From NCBI GenBank assembly GCA_917880885.1, contig OU862920.1, forward strand, positions 44,055,019-44,119,018: a DNA stretch of 64,000 nt, read 5' to 3'. The notes below the pieces were generated by a model that was not told where the DNA came from, did no database searches, and saw only the letters and a program-made list of their open reading frames with translations. The DNA is from Limnephilus marmoratus. Lineage: Eukaryota; Arthropoda; Insecta; Trichoptera; Limnephilidae. Position 1 is the first letter of the stretch. Every line of letters starts with the position of its first letter. The position numbers and the translations under genes are program-made. Below, piece after piece: positions 51,943 to 63,607 of the stretch.

Positions 51943-54900
51943 TCTACGGACTCAAACCTTTCTATGATTATATTTTGATAAGAGATTTATTTTGTTCTTC
52001 TTCCACATTCCCTTACAGAACAAAATGCTTTCACTCTGGAAGTTAACGCATTCCCTATCCTTGTGAAAACACGCAATTCCCCGCAGATTCAGTATTATTA
52101 TTTAAAATTTTGCCTACAGTTCTGAGTGCACAGATCTAGACTAAAAATGCTATTCTGCCCCCACAGCAGAAATCGCATGAACAAATATAAAATGTTGTTT
52201 TGCTACCAGTCAAGTTGAAATTCCGTGTTTTTGTAAAAGTACATTAACGTGAATTAAGTGCCTCTTAAAATGATTTGTTGGTTTATCTACTGTTATGATC
52301 ATAATATGTCTTTCATAATACAATGATCTTATTTGCAATTCATTAGCAACTTTTATTTTCCCACTGTTTGGTATTTATTAAATTCAACATTTTATTTTTT
52401 ATCTTGTTATTTCTTTAATAATTATTATATTGTATTTAAGACATCCAAAATATCATTAATCCCAAGATAATTGGCTATTTCCACACTTAGTAGAATATTA
52501 TAATAAAACAATACATAATAAGATTAATTTCAATTTAATAGTTTCGGGAGAAGGGGAAAAGATTTTAATGTTTAACTGGATTTTTTCTGTTTTATACACC
52601 ACGTGCCATAAAATACATTGAAAACCATAATAACTATTATGCATATGACTAGAAAAACTCTTTTACTTGGTAAAATAACATTTGCTTTAGCAACTGTGAT
52701 TATTATTACCCACTATGTAATTATAAAGGTCGATATATATCATACAAAAGCAATTCCATTTCAGACCAAAGTATTAAAAAAATATTATCTTGCTATAAAG
52801 AGAAAAATTGAAAATTAATGCTTCAAAAATTTTCTAGGCTTAAGGGAAACTATAAAATCTCTTTTCAGTGCGCAGGGTGTATAATATTGTTGTAAGATGT
52901 ATTTAACTATATTGAAAAAATTCCCATATTTTAACATTTTATTTCATCGGTTTAGTGTCAATATTAATTTAACAAGTTCTATGTAATCAAAGTACTGTTC
53001 AGATTATTTATAGTATTAAAATGCATTTTGGTAAAATATTTTATATTCAGCTACATAACCTGGTTAGATGAATAAAGTTATATTTATCTTTACTAATAAA
53101 CATTTCTGTTTTATTCATTACCAATTTCCAATCTGGCTGCTTGCGGTGCACAGGGCTTTGAACCAGGGACTCAGGATATGTTCATATGTTGGAAGATTGT
53201 TCCAAATGGAATACATACATAAAAATACAATCAAACAATGTATTTTTAGTATTATGAAATAACTGCTTTTACAAATGATTTGCGTCGACCTTCTAAAGCA
53301 GGGTGGGGAAACCTGCGGCTTTTTGGTGCTACCCATGAGCACTTTTGGTGAGTCGTGCTGAAAGAACCACAATAAAATTAATTTTTAACGTGAGAATGGT
53401 TTTCTTTCAAGGTATGTCAGATGTGTTTTTAAATTAGTTCAATAATAGATAAATAAATTATACAAAATGATGAATACACAGTTCTTTATGTAAAATAAAG
53501 GAACCTTTGTCGAAGGCCGTAAACATGCAAACATCAATAAAACATTCTAAAATCATTTTAGTGTTCCTTGTGCAATTTAAAAAAAGAAATTCAATTTTAA
53601 TTTAAGCTTGTGGACTCTTACGCAGATTCATTCTTAAGTTAAAACCAGTCTTGTGTTCAGAATTCAAAAAAATATTCAGTGTCGGATTCATGCGCTGATG
53701 CATTTTGAAGGAAACCATTCTCGTGTAAGTGCAGTTAAAAAATTCAAGTTGCGTACTTTGTGCTACAACAATCTGACGAAAACCATTTTCGAGTTCTGGG
53801 TGCAGTTTTTAATCTGGGGAAACAAGCCCACAGATTCACTCTTAAGTTAAAACCTGTTTTGTTCTCCGAATGCCGGATGAATTTGAAACCATAGAGGTAA
53901 GACGACAAAACAAGACAGAAGAACTGATTAGAATAAACGCTAATAAAGAACTTAAGGGGCAGTTCAGAAAGAGTATCAGCAATTCTAGCCAGAAATCCAG
54001 AAAGTAATAGCTGTTACTTTTTCTGCATTATGGAATTTATAAAAATTATATGTAACACCTCATAAGAGCGCCACTGTCTACAAATTGCAAAGACAGGTGA
54101 ATTGCCCCTGATTATTAGGTAGGGTTCGTGAGGCAGGTAAAGGTAGGGGCTGTAAGCAGGGATTTTTTATTACTTAAGGCTCCACTATCCGAATTTCTAC
54201 CGATTTCTTACATATCTCCCTTAAACATTTGAAGTTTTTAAGCTCTTAAAAAAATATATGTTGTTCTTTAAGATAGTATCCAGGTAACCCCCGGGTCGAA
54301 ACGGAAATTATATGAAATTCCCTCGTCCGAAAATTATTATTTACACGATTCTTTCGATTATTTTACAAGTTATACGAACGAAAAAATTCACAATATTTCT
54401 TTAAATGATTCTTAAGACAATTCTCGCGAGATTTTTGCTCTTTTTTAAATACGCCGTGATTAATTAAATATTTTAACAACAGGCGCTTACGTTTTTTAAT
54501 TCTAAACATCATTATTACAATACGTCTCTTTCCAACGCGCGAGTAATCTATGTGCCTTTCAAATTTCAAACATCGGTCATTTGCTGTGTGGAGAGCTCAC
54601 TGCGTGGACGTGTAGTTCTGCGTTGCATGATTTCTCGTAAATAATATTTATATACGTTTTAAAAAGGTTAAAAATTATTTTTTCAAGCAAGGGAATAACA
54701 AAAAAATATTATTACCAACGGACATTGATGTATATCGTGCCTATAATATGTAAATGGATGTTAATACATTAATAAATGAAAGTAATTATATTATGCATTT
54801 TTATCAAGTTTGAAATAAGTATTTGTGAGTAATATTTGTTATTAAAAGTATTCAAGTACCCACCCATCCATTGTTAAGCACAATATAGGTATCTACTTAC

Positions 54901-56468
54901 GTCACGTGTAAACGGATGATAATATAATAAATTAATAATGTATAATAACTATTTTATGCATTATATACTAACCTACTTTTAAAAAGGAATGCAATTTTTT
55001 CAAGTTTGTAATATTATGTTTTTATGTTCATACCTATCACCTATTGACAAAAACATTATAGTATCATATCGGTATACGAGTATCTACCCTAAATGTAAGT
55101 AAATAAAAGTTCCTTTTGTTTACTTAAACCTACTATATTGTTAAGTATATAGTTTGACCTTTTTATAAATGTTTTATAATTCGCTTACTGCATGAACCCC
55201 ATGCTAAATCCTAAACTCTTTTAACTAGTTGTATGTTCAGGGCTGCCATCAAACGAACATTTTAACCCGTCTGCTTGGTTCAATATATTCGCACCAGACA
55301 ATCCGAAAGTCTCAGTTTCGTGCGAAAATTCCGAAACCGTCACTTTGGATCGAGATTGTAAAATATCTATGCAAGATAGCTTTCATATTTCAAAGACAAT
55401 AAGAAGCATTATTTCGTTCACTTTCTGGTTAAAAGAAAAAATACATTTGTTTGCATGAGAGGAAGAGAGATATTTAGCTTTTAAAATACAAGGTCGCTCG
55501 GGACGTTTTTGGTCTTATGAAAGCATAACGCGATTACGTGTTTTGGGATGTATTTATTCCTAAACAAGCAGACGGGTTAATGATATTTGTATAATTTGTG
55601 TAGTGCCGTTTTAAAAAAAAATCTATTTATTACTTACATCCCGCCATCTCTCTTATTGTTTGTACAGGGTATCCGGGGGTAAAAGGCACACATTTCGGGA
55701 GGTGATTCCACATGATAGTAGAAGTAAAAAAGGTAATAGAATAACTTTTTTCGAAAATCCAATGTTTTTTTATTGCCAATACAAAAATATTTTTTCATAG
55801 AAGAATATTCTTTTTTCCGTACAAAGCAAAACAACTTTTTTTACCCGAAAACTACCTTGAAACGTTTGAAAAAAGTTCTTTATCTTTTTTTACCTTAATT
55901 TTTACCTTTTACTTTTTTTACTGTCATGTAGAATCACCACCCGAAGTTTGTGCACTTAACCCCTTTGTATAGTGCCATTTTTGTGAGTTAGACTCTTTAG
56001 GCCCCACCCGGGCGTCGCATGTTTGATTCTTCGGCTGGCTAAGTCCTCCATCACGACACAAGCAACATTTTCCGCTTACTGTGGTGGTAGTAGGATTATT
56101 TTCAAACATTGTTGGGTTATTCATAACCCAAGAATGAATGCCTTTCTTTAAAAAACTCACATCAATGGTGCTTAAAAAACCTGGACGAAATTAAGATTCC
56201 AGTCAAGGAAGGAGGTGTAGTGTGCGTGAGCAGGAAACATTCCTTCATATCGTCTAAAATATTCATCAATTAAAGAAATTTATTTAAAAAAAAATGTAAA
56301 AAATTTTATATGCTTTTAGAATATATAAACATATGTAAATTTATCTCCAACCGGTCAATATTTACAGCAATTTTAAGTTTTTTCGTAAAATGTTGTCATT
56401 TTCAGAAAAAGCTGTTTTTATCATATAACTGACAGACAACTTTTGTTCGTTCGCATAATAATAAAATA
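51943..56468. other. Unassigned AT-rich DNA
   Basis: No gene recognised over 4.5 kb. CAGGGTGGGGAAACCTGCGG at 53300 looks like one end of a hAT MITE; I found no matching end. A direct pair TGGACTCTTACGCAGATTC (about 53611) / CCCACAGATTCACTCTTAAG (about 53828) hints at a small, decayed repeat between 53590 and 53880. Short frames are AT-rich and featureless. Confidence 0.4.
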
Positions 56469-56728
56469 AGTCACTAAACATAGCGAACCACTTGGGTGAC
56501 CTACAGTGCCGTAAATAGGGCGGTGCCACCGGTGCCCAGGCACAGGGCGTAGACTCTGGGGGGCGCAAGAATGGCGTATAATAGGCGAAGGGTCCACTTA
56601 AATAGGGCGCAGTTATAGAAGCTCGCACAGGGCGCAGAAAAGGCTATTTACGGCACTGGTGACCTGGCAGGGGTGTCGGTTATCCAATAATTGTTTCCCG
56701 GGCGCAGGTACCCATAACCACCTCCCAT
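56469..56728 (-). mobile_element. SINE-A head fragment, split by a hAT MITE
   Basis: CACTAAACATAGCGAACCAC to 56495 and, after the insertion, GACCTGGCAGGGGTGTCGGT to CCACCTCCCATAT. Only the head and first body block remain. Confidence 0.8.
56504..56658. mobile_element. Tiny hAT MITE
   Basis: 155 bp. Ends CAGTGCCGTAAATAG and CTATTTACGGCACTG (15-base perfect inverted repeat); 8-bp duplication GTGACCTA/GTGACCTG. Inserted in a SINE-A copy, whose uninterrupted relatives give the empty site. Confidence 0.9.
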
Positions 56729-57197
56729 ATCGATAAAGAGAAATTAAATATTGTAAAAATAATAATAGTAGTCCCGTTATAATAATATAGGCGTATTACT
56801 CTACAAAGGTGACGTAGCATAAAACATGGAGTAAATAACAATTGTTTTCATATAAATATTATATATACATTGTAAATGTTGGAGAGTTGGGGGCGGGGTA
56901 AGAGGTTGGGTTGTTACTCGACTGAGTGACCAATGATGACATGAGGAAGATTTTTTTCTTTGATTTTGAAGATAAAAAAATTTAAAAAAAAAGTCATCGG
57001 AAAAGTCACCGGAGACCAAAATTTAATTTTAATTTTTACTCCAAATAATGTCAAGAATCATTGGAATCAGCAAGTCAAGTGACTTTAATACCCTGTAGAA
57101 GCTCAGCAATATAAACGCTGATTTGAATGTAACCTCCCCACTACACAGCACGCCCATGGATGCCGTGGGCCCTGAAGGAAATTATTGTGAATCTTAA

Positions 57198-57485
57198 TAT
57201 ATAAAACAAAGTCGGGTTAGTTACACTATTTATAACTCGAGATCGGCTGAACCGATTTTAATGATCTTTGATTTGTCTCCGCCCCGGATAACAGAATGAC
57301 TATTAAAACATTGCAAAAATTCACGAAAAAGAATAATATATAAAACACTTTCTTTTTCGTGAATTTTTTCGATGTTTTAATAGTCATTCTGTTATCCGGG
57401 GCGGAGACAAATCAAAGATCGTTAAAATCGGTCCAGCCGATCTCGAGTTATAAATAGTGTAACTAACCCGACTTTGTTTTATATA
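57198..57485. repeat. Palindrome with about 135-bp arms
   Basis: ATATAAAACAAAGTCGGGTT at the left pairs with its complement at the right; landmarks ACTCGAGATCGGCTGAACCG and TCTCCGCCCCGGATAACAGA recur inverted with very few mismatches. Centre near 57341, almost no loop. Confidence 0.92.
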
Positions 57486-57777
57486 CGAAGAAAATGAATT
57501 TTTTCATACATTTTGTATGGAACGAATTCTCATTTTTTGAAAGAACTGCAGCAATATTGTGATAGGAAAAACATTTAACTGCATGAATTCCAAAAATTCA
57601 AAAACGTCAAATGTCAATGCACTGATTGTTTTGCTTTTGTTCTTAATCATATAATGCTGCACCTCTTTCTTACACACTTAATGTCAATAGTCGAAAATGA
57701 GACAAACGGTGAATGTATGTCTCTGCACCCCTCCAAAGGAAAAATACAATAATAATAAATCTCTGAAATGAAACACA

Positions 57778-58219
57778 TTTTTTTTTACGTAAGCTCCACT
57801 CAGGACCTATGTCATATTAGGGGATGCCGTGTGGATGGTCTTTTTAATGAAGGGTAGGATAGGAAGTTCGGGGAAAGAAAAAGGCATGAGGGGTGGGTAG
57901 GAACCTGGAGGTCAGTGTATCCGGGAGTAAATCCATCCCTCCAACTGCGGTGCAAGGCCTTGACCGGAATCGACCTTTTACCTTGACCTTTCCAGCCGGA
58001 CTCTTTCAACCCATTGGTCAAGAGAATCCGGCTGGAAAGGTCAAAAGGCCTCCCTTAACCAGTCTCTCTCGATCCGGCCCGCCACGCAGCAGGTGGGCAG
58101 ACGTATCCGCCGCCAAGACCCGCACAAAAACCCCATGAACCCGGGCACCCCTGCTAAATCACCAAACGTAGCGAACCACTTGGGGTGACCTATGGCAGAG
58201 GTGTTGGTTATCCAATAAA
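57778..58219 (-). mobile_element. SINE-A copy
   Basis: T-run at 57778, a tail that lacks most of the inner hairpin, and a complete body. It carries an internal inverted duplication around 57960-58045 (CCTTTCCAGCCGGACTC and GAATCCGGCTGGAAAGG). It ends at GGTTATCCAATAAAT, missing the head. Confidence 0.82.
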
Positions 58220-58445
58220 TGGGAAGGAATCTGGGGGTATAAATATACCTAGGAGTGATGGACATATGAATCCATCCCTCCAACTGCGGTGCAAGGCGAT
58301 GAGTCGAGAGAGACTAGCTGGAGAGGTCTAGGTTAGGTCTCCCTCAACCAATCTCTCTCGATCCGGCCCACCATGTAATAGGTGGACAAACGCATTGTCC
58401 ACCAAGATCTAGACAAACCTAACCCCATGAACCCAGGCACCCCTA
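58220..58445 (-). mobile_element. SINE-A fragment adjoining the previous copy
   Basis: Only the central block (GGAATCTGGGGGTA to CCCAGGCACCCC). Same orientation as its neighbour, so it is a tandem arrangement. T-run 58450-58466 follows on the right. Confidence 0.75.
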
Positions 58446-58649
58446 TTTATTTTTTTTTTTTTTTTTTAAATAATCAGAGACGGTTTACATATATATAGTT
58501 CCCGAGAGCACTTAGGCCATAGACCCATTGTACTATCTCCCATTTTACCTCATTCCTTTGACAGTAACCCAGTCCCTTTTATAAAGTTCACCAGGATTGT
58601 CATTCGAAATGAAGCTATATCTTCTGGTCCGACAATGTGTCTTCCCAGG

Positions 58650-59185
58650 TCTCATTTCCCCTCTTCACTCCTCCTTGGTTCCCTGAAGGCCCCACGACGG
58701 AAGAGGGCTCATCTCTCCTCTCCACTCCTTAATTCCCCGAAGGCTCCACGATGGAGAGTCCACCTCCCCTTGGTTTCCTAAAGGCCCCACAAGGGAAGAG
58801 TCCACTCCACCTTAGTTCCCGAGGGCCCCAGGAGGGAAGAGAACTTCATCTCTCCTCCTTGGTTCCTCTAAGGCCCCACAGAGGAAGAGTTCACCAAGAT
58901 GGCCTCATTTCTCCTCTTCACTCCTACATGGTTCCTCGAAGGCCCCACATGGGAAGAGGACATTATCTCTCCACTTCACTCCTCCTTGGTTCCACAAAGG
59001 CCCCGCGCTGGAAGGGTGCCCTTCCCCTTGGTTCCTCGAAGGCCCTACAAGGGAAGAGTTTATGGAGGTGGCCTCAGCTCACCTCTCCACGGTTTCTCCT
59101 CTTGGTTACTCTTACGGCCCCAGGAAGGAAATCCACAGAGGTGGCCTCAGCATTCCTAGGTTCCCAAAAGGCCCCTAGTTTTCGA
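58650..59185. repeat. Degenerate minisatellite
   Basis: About ten irregular copies of a segment like TTGGTTCCTCGAAGGCCCCA followed by AAGGGAAGAG, spacing 45-75 bp. A 173-codon frame through it (58751-59272) is repeat-driven and I do not call it a gene. Confidence 0.75.
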
Positions 59186-59435
59186 ATGGTCCAATTTTTT
59201 TTTGTCCCACGAGTTACCAGGGAAATAGAAGGTCCACTCCAGCAGAGCCCTGAGTGCTGGAGTGAGGTCTAAATACTCCGAGATGCGACCTTGTTTCTCG
59301 GAGGCACCGTTCGTGACGCTGTTCCCCAGGACATTCAGCCTGAGCACGGTAGCTCACACCTTGGCTTGGGATGGCTATTGCAGGTTTGTGTTTTCCACTC
59401 CCTGAGCGATGGGTTCGCCACACTCCCTACGCTAA
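59186..59435 (-). other. GC-richer segment joined to the SINE-A head array, possibly 5' LINE sequence
   Basis: Between the minisatellite and the 88-bp array. The minus strand has an open frame (59214-59423, 69 codons) without recognised domain. It may be the continuation of the element whose 5' end is the array. Confidence 0.3.
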
Positions 59436-59820
59436 TAACCGGCACCCCTGCTAAGTACTTAAGTATAGCGAACAACTTGGGGTGACCTATAGCAGGGGTG
59501 TCGGTCCAAACCTAAACCCATGAACCCGGGCACCCCTGCTAAGTCACTAAGTATAGCGAACAACTTGGGGTGACCTATAGCAGGGGTGTCGGTCCAAACC
59601 TAAACCCATGAACCCGGGCACCCCTGCTAAGTCACTAAGTATAGCGAACAACTTGGGGTGACCTATAGCAGGGGTGTCGGTCCAAACCTAACCCCATGAA
59701 CCCGGGCACCCCTGCTAAGTCACTAAGTATAGCGAACAACTTGGGGTGACCTATAGCAGGGGTGCCGGTAATCCAAAAAATGGTTCCCGGGGCAGCGGTA
59801 CCCATATCCGCCTCCCAAAT
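59436..59820 (-). repeat. SINE-A head with 88-bp tandem units
   Basis: TCGGTCCAAACCTAA recurs at 59501, 59589 and 59677 (period 88). Each unit holds an internal inverted pair (GGCACCCCTGCTA and TAGCAGGGGTGTC). The right end is the normal SINE-A head (GGGGCAGCGGTACCCATATC to CTCCCAAATT). About four units, the first diverged. Confidence 0.9.
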
Positions 59821-60840
59821 TGTTAATAGATCAATTTTCGCAGAAAACTCGGCCCTGGGTGATCGGGGTGCTATCCCGCCGTCGGTTCCTCACTGCTGTT
59901 TCTACACGAAAAAACTGAGGATCCGATGTCAGAATGTACTCCCAAGTATTAATGTTAACAATGTAGTTTCCGTATCTTCCTTGCAAAGCGTTAGATAATA
60001 AAAAACATAAAATAATTATTTAGAATAAATCTTTTTTTTTCAGAATGTACCACAAATTTCTGAACATTTTATAAAGTAAAAAAAAGCATTGTTTTTTAAC
60101 TTATGAGCGATCTTGGTGTTGCCATTTGAAATCTTTTAAACAATCACTGCAATCTCAATTTTTGTCCGCTGTTAAAGGTCAGACTGTAACAAAAGAGAAG
60201 TTATAACTCTCAAAGTTATAAATTTAGAGCTGTCAGTGGCAGGACCATGCAATTGGTAATTATTGTAGTTTGTATAAAAAAACAATGTTTATTTTTAAAC
60301 AATTTTATTAATAAAAGTATGACCACACATAGATAAATAAACTGTAAAATGAACAGTGGAAACATTTGTGATGAAAATTTTATCATAAGATTAAAGGTAC
60401 ATATTCTATTTTTAACTAAAACGATAATAATTATAAGGTAATAGTAATGATAAATATAAAATAACTGTATTTTAACAATTTAACATTAAGAATTCGTATG
60501 ACAAAATGTTGAAATTAAATTATTATTAGATTTTCGGCTAAAACACACTTTGCTTCCTACAAAGTTTTAAACTCTTTTCATACAAGGTAGTGCAAAAGTT
60601 CTCACCCTATTTCCTAAACCTCACTCTATTTCCTTAACCAAATAAATAAAAATATATTTGTTTGCTAATTATGTTTATTTAGAAGTTTTAATTTGTTTCC
60701 ATTAAGTCGAAAGATAATATCGGTCGAGTGGCCGCCACAAAAGTTGATGCACATTCGGGCATGTTATACAGCATTTTACATGACTTCAATCAAAACTAAC
60801 TTTTGGCTTTAAAAAAAACTAAAAAAAATGTCTGTAACAG
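59821..60840. other. Unassigned AT-rich DNA
   Basis: No gene recognised. The right part (from about 60585) may be the flank or end of the transposase relic. Confidence 0.4.
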
Positions 60841-60849
60841 CCAAACGGG

Positions 60850-61640
60850 GTAATCTTGCAGGTCACTTCAAATCACCAAAACAATAGATTAAGTGATTGG
60901 CTAAAGCTTGCTTCAGAATGTCCACTGTCCCTCGTGCTATGTGTGCGGTTACATCGTCCTGCTGGAACCAAATGTCCAAACCCAATTTGTAGTATCAAAA
61001 AGTCTTCATTCACGGTTCTATGGTGCTCAGCAGTCGCAGTAACAATGTGGCCAATGGTATCCTTAAAAAAATAAAATACCTCTCCTCCGTAAACGCCGCA
61101 TCGAACAGTAACTTTAAGAGTATGTAATGCTCTTCCTGCATTACGTGTGGATTTTCAGTGCAGAAGCAAAAATTGTGCTTATTTATGTATCCGCATTGCT
61201 GGAAATGCACCTCATCGCTCGTGGTGATTTAGAATGGAAATCACCCCCACCAAGGTTGAGGTTGGCTGTAATTTAAATGCAATTAGCAGTCTGCAGGGAA
61301 CACCTACATAATGTATTTACTTCATACGGGAATATCTTCAAGCCTTGCATCAAATTTCGACGTAATGACCGTCTACGATGCCCAGAGGACCGTCATCTGA
61401 TTGATATTTGAAAGTCCTCTTTCATCTAACTAAAGCCAAAGCAGCGATATTCCTGGCCATGCGGCTGCTCCGGGTCCCGTGTTGAGCCAGTCTCCTCGAG
61501 GCGAGCGGCTAAAAGACACAGTGTTTGCCCAATTGATGCCACTCGACCAGGAAATCGACAACAAAATTCACATTGAACTAAAGGCACTGACCAATTATTT
61601 CTCAAAAACATTGACACAATTATTCCACATTCTTGAGGAG
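60850..61640 (-). pseudogene. Tc1/mariner-type (IS630-like) transposase relic
   Basis: Minus-strand pieces in order: LEETGSTRDPEQ (HTH linker region, about 61500), SDEVHFQQCGYINKHNFC (first catalytic Asp, about 61205), ENPHVMQEEHYI, then IWFQQDDVTAHIARGTVDIL (second catalytic Asp, about 60960). These are the landmarks of a DDE transposase family common in arthropods. Numerous stops and shifts; the third acidic residue region is not found. Ends not determined. Confidence 0.72.
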
Positions 61641-61749
61641 TTTAGCGATTCACAGTTTGCCAATGTGTATTCTGCTTCAGATCACTACAAATATGACAAA
61701 GTTGTGATGACATAAAATGCCTTCTGCAAAAATGAGAGCATCTTCCGAT

Positions 61750-63605
61750 AGGGTGATGATTTTAGCACCACCAAGTATATATAAATAATAGATAATCAAA
61801 CATTCCAAAAACTGTGAGCATTCATTCTTCTGTGGTTACCAAGTACCACAACCTTCATTGTTTCATAATTGTGAATTAAATAAAATTCATCAATAATTGA
61901 ATACTATGCACAAATAATCATAAGAAATCAATACATATGCATAATAATAATATATTATGTCTACTTGCTTGTAGCCGAATGGGACCCAATGGAAGTTAAG
62001 CAATTCTATGCAATTTAAGTACTCTCTCATAGCAAAAACCATTATTTCACCGTAAGACGAAAGTAGTAGGTACACGCAAAGAAATCATTGGATGTTTTAA
62101 AAGACAAAACAACAGAAAAGATTCAAAGCTGAAATCATTTTTGTTCATGATTTATTATAAACAAAAAAATTATTGTGTTATTATTGCTTGTAAGTAATTC
62201 AAATGCGGCTGGTATGTAGGTACATACAATAGAAACTTTTGTTTATAATTTGATGAAAATATTTATTTCTTATCAAATATCATCAAAAAATATAAAAATG
62301 TACAATATATCGAATTAAACAAAATGAGAAAGAATTAAGAGCACAAGGGAAGAATTTTAATAATAATAATAATAATAATTCATCAGTAAGAAAATTGAAA
62401 ATCTTAGAACGATATTGTTTTATAATAAATATCTACAGTTTTAAGTTTTTTTTTTCAATTTTAATTTGCTATAAAAAATAAATGGATTTAAGGTTTTATT
62501 TACATACTCTATTAATAACATTATAACGGTTTATCTCAAATAATGTTTATCTCCACACATCGTAAAATACTCCTCAAGGACAAGAAATAAGTGATTGGTG
62601 CTATTATGAACAAAAATACAGTGTGTAAAAATACAATAGTATGTTATAAAATAAATCATGAGAACATCGATCGTTCAGTTGATTTGTCAGACATCTCCAA
62701 ATACGGTTTTGAGATAATGAGGAAAGCAATATTCGAATGCTCACCATAAATGACACATTATTTACATTGAACTAGAAAGAGGGTTCACTTGTACGTATTA
62801 CAAATCAAATTTAGATTTTTCGGAGATATCTGACTAATCAACTGGACATGAAATTTATAATACGTACATAGTTGGTTCTAGCTCCCTAAAACCAGGTGTG
62901 TTGTATAACATAAGTGTTTGGTATAAAATAACATGGATTCTTTTTAAAATTATAATTATTTTATACATATCAAAATGTTAAGGTTGTCAGTAGGTATGGT
63001 GAAAAGAAAGACAGTTTAACTATTTTAAATCAAGTGAAGCAGTTTTCACATTTTAGATTTTGGCTAAATATTATGTACTTGTTTGTAGTTGGTGGCGTGA
63101 GCAATGACTATAGTAAAATACCCTAATGGTTTGTTCGCACTGGGCAAGTAGTTTAGTCGAGTAGTGAGAAACTCACTACTTGACTGGCAGAAAAGAATTC
63201 GCATTACGGTCGAGTAGAGTTTAAGCTCAACAAAAAGAGATTAGTAACAGTAAATAGAGAATTTTAGAGTATCATCTTCGCTCCAACGGGACGACATATC
63301 TTTGTTTACTAATGAACTCTACTAAAATGACGGGTTCACGCATGTCAGTGCGCAGGGACAGTGGTGGGGTACACAGTACTCGCCCGAAAAAATAGAACGA
63401 AGCGGATCGACATTAAAGAGCTGACTAAACTACTTTACTAAAATTGTGGTATTCAGACGCATTTAGTTACTAATATACTCGCTACTCGACTAAACTAATT
63501 GCCCACTGCGAACGGGTCTTAAGAGAGTACTTGACATACCAATAAAAAGTTCTATCCGAATGGTTGTACAAAAACCAATATTAATTACTTATCATATGAA
63601 CTGAA
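61750..63605. other. Unassigned AT-rich DNA
   Basis: No gene. (AAT)n near 62358-62380. The stretch 63130-63520 has AGTTTAGTCGAGTAG near its left end and CTACTCGACTAAACTA near its right end (63161 and 63482), so it may be a foldback MITE. Confidence 0.4.
63137..63515. mobile_element. Probable MITE with inverted ends
   Basis: TTCGCACTGGGCAAGTAGTT (63134) and CTAATTGCCCACTGCGAACG (63495) are inverted relatives, and TTTAGTCGAGTAG pairs with CTACTCGACTAAA. Non-coding. Target duplication not resolved. Confidence 0.6.
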
Positions 63606-63607
63606 TC

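Noticed and set aside
53300..53372. hAT MITE starting CAGGGTGGGGAAACC
   Set aside because: Only one end looks right; no inverted partner or target duplication was found nearby.
58751..59272. 173-codon ORF
   Set aside because: Runs through a minisatellite; frame is repeat-driven.
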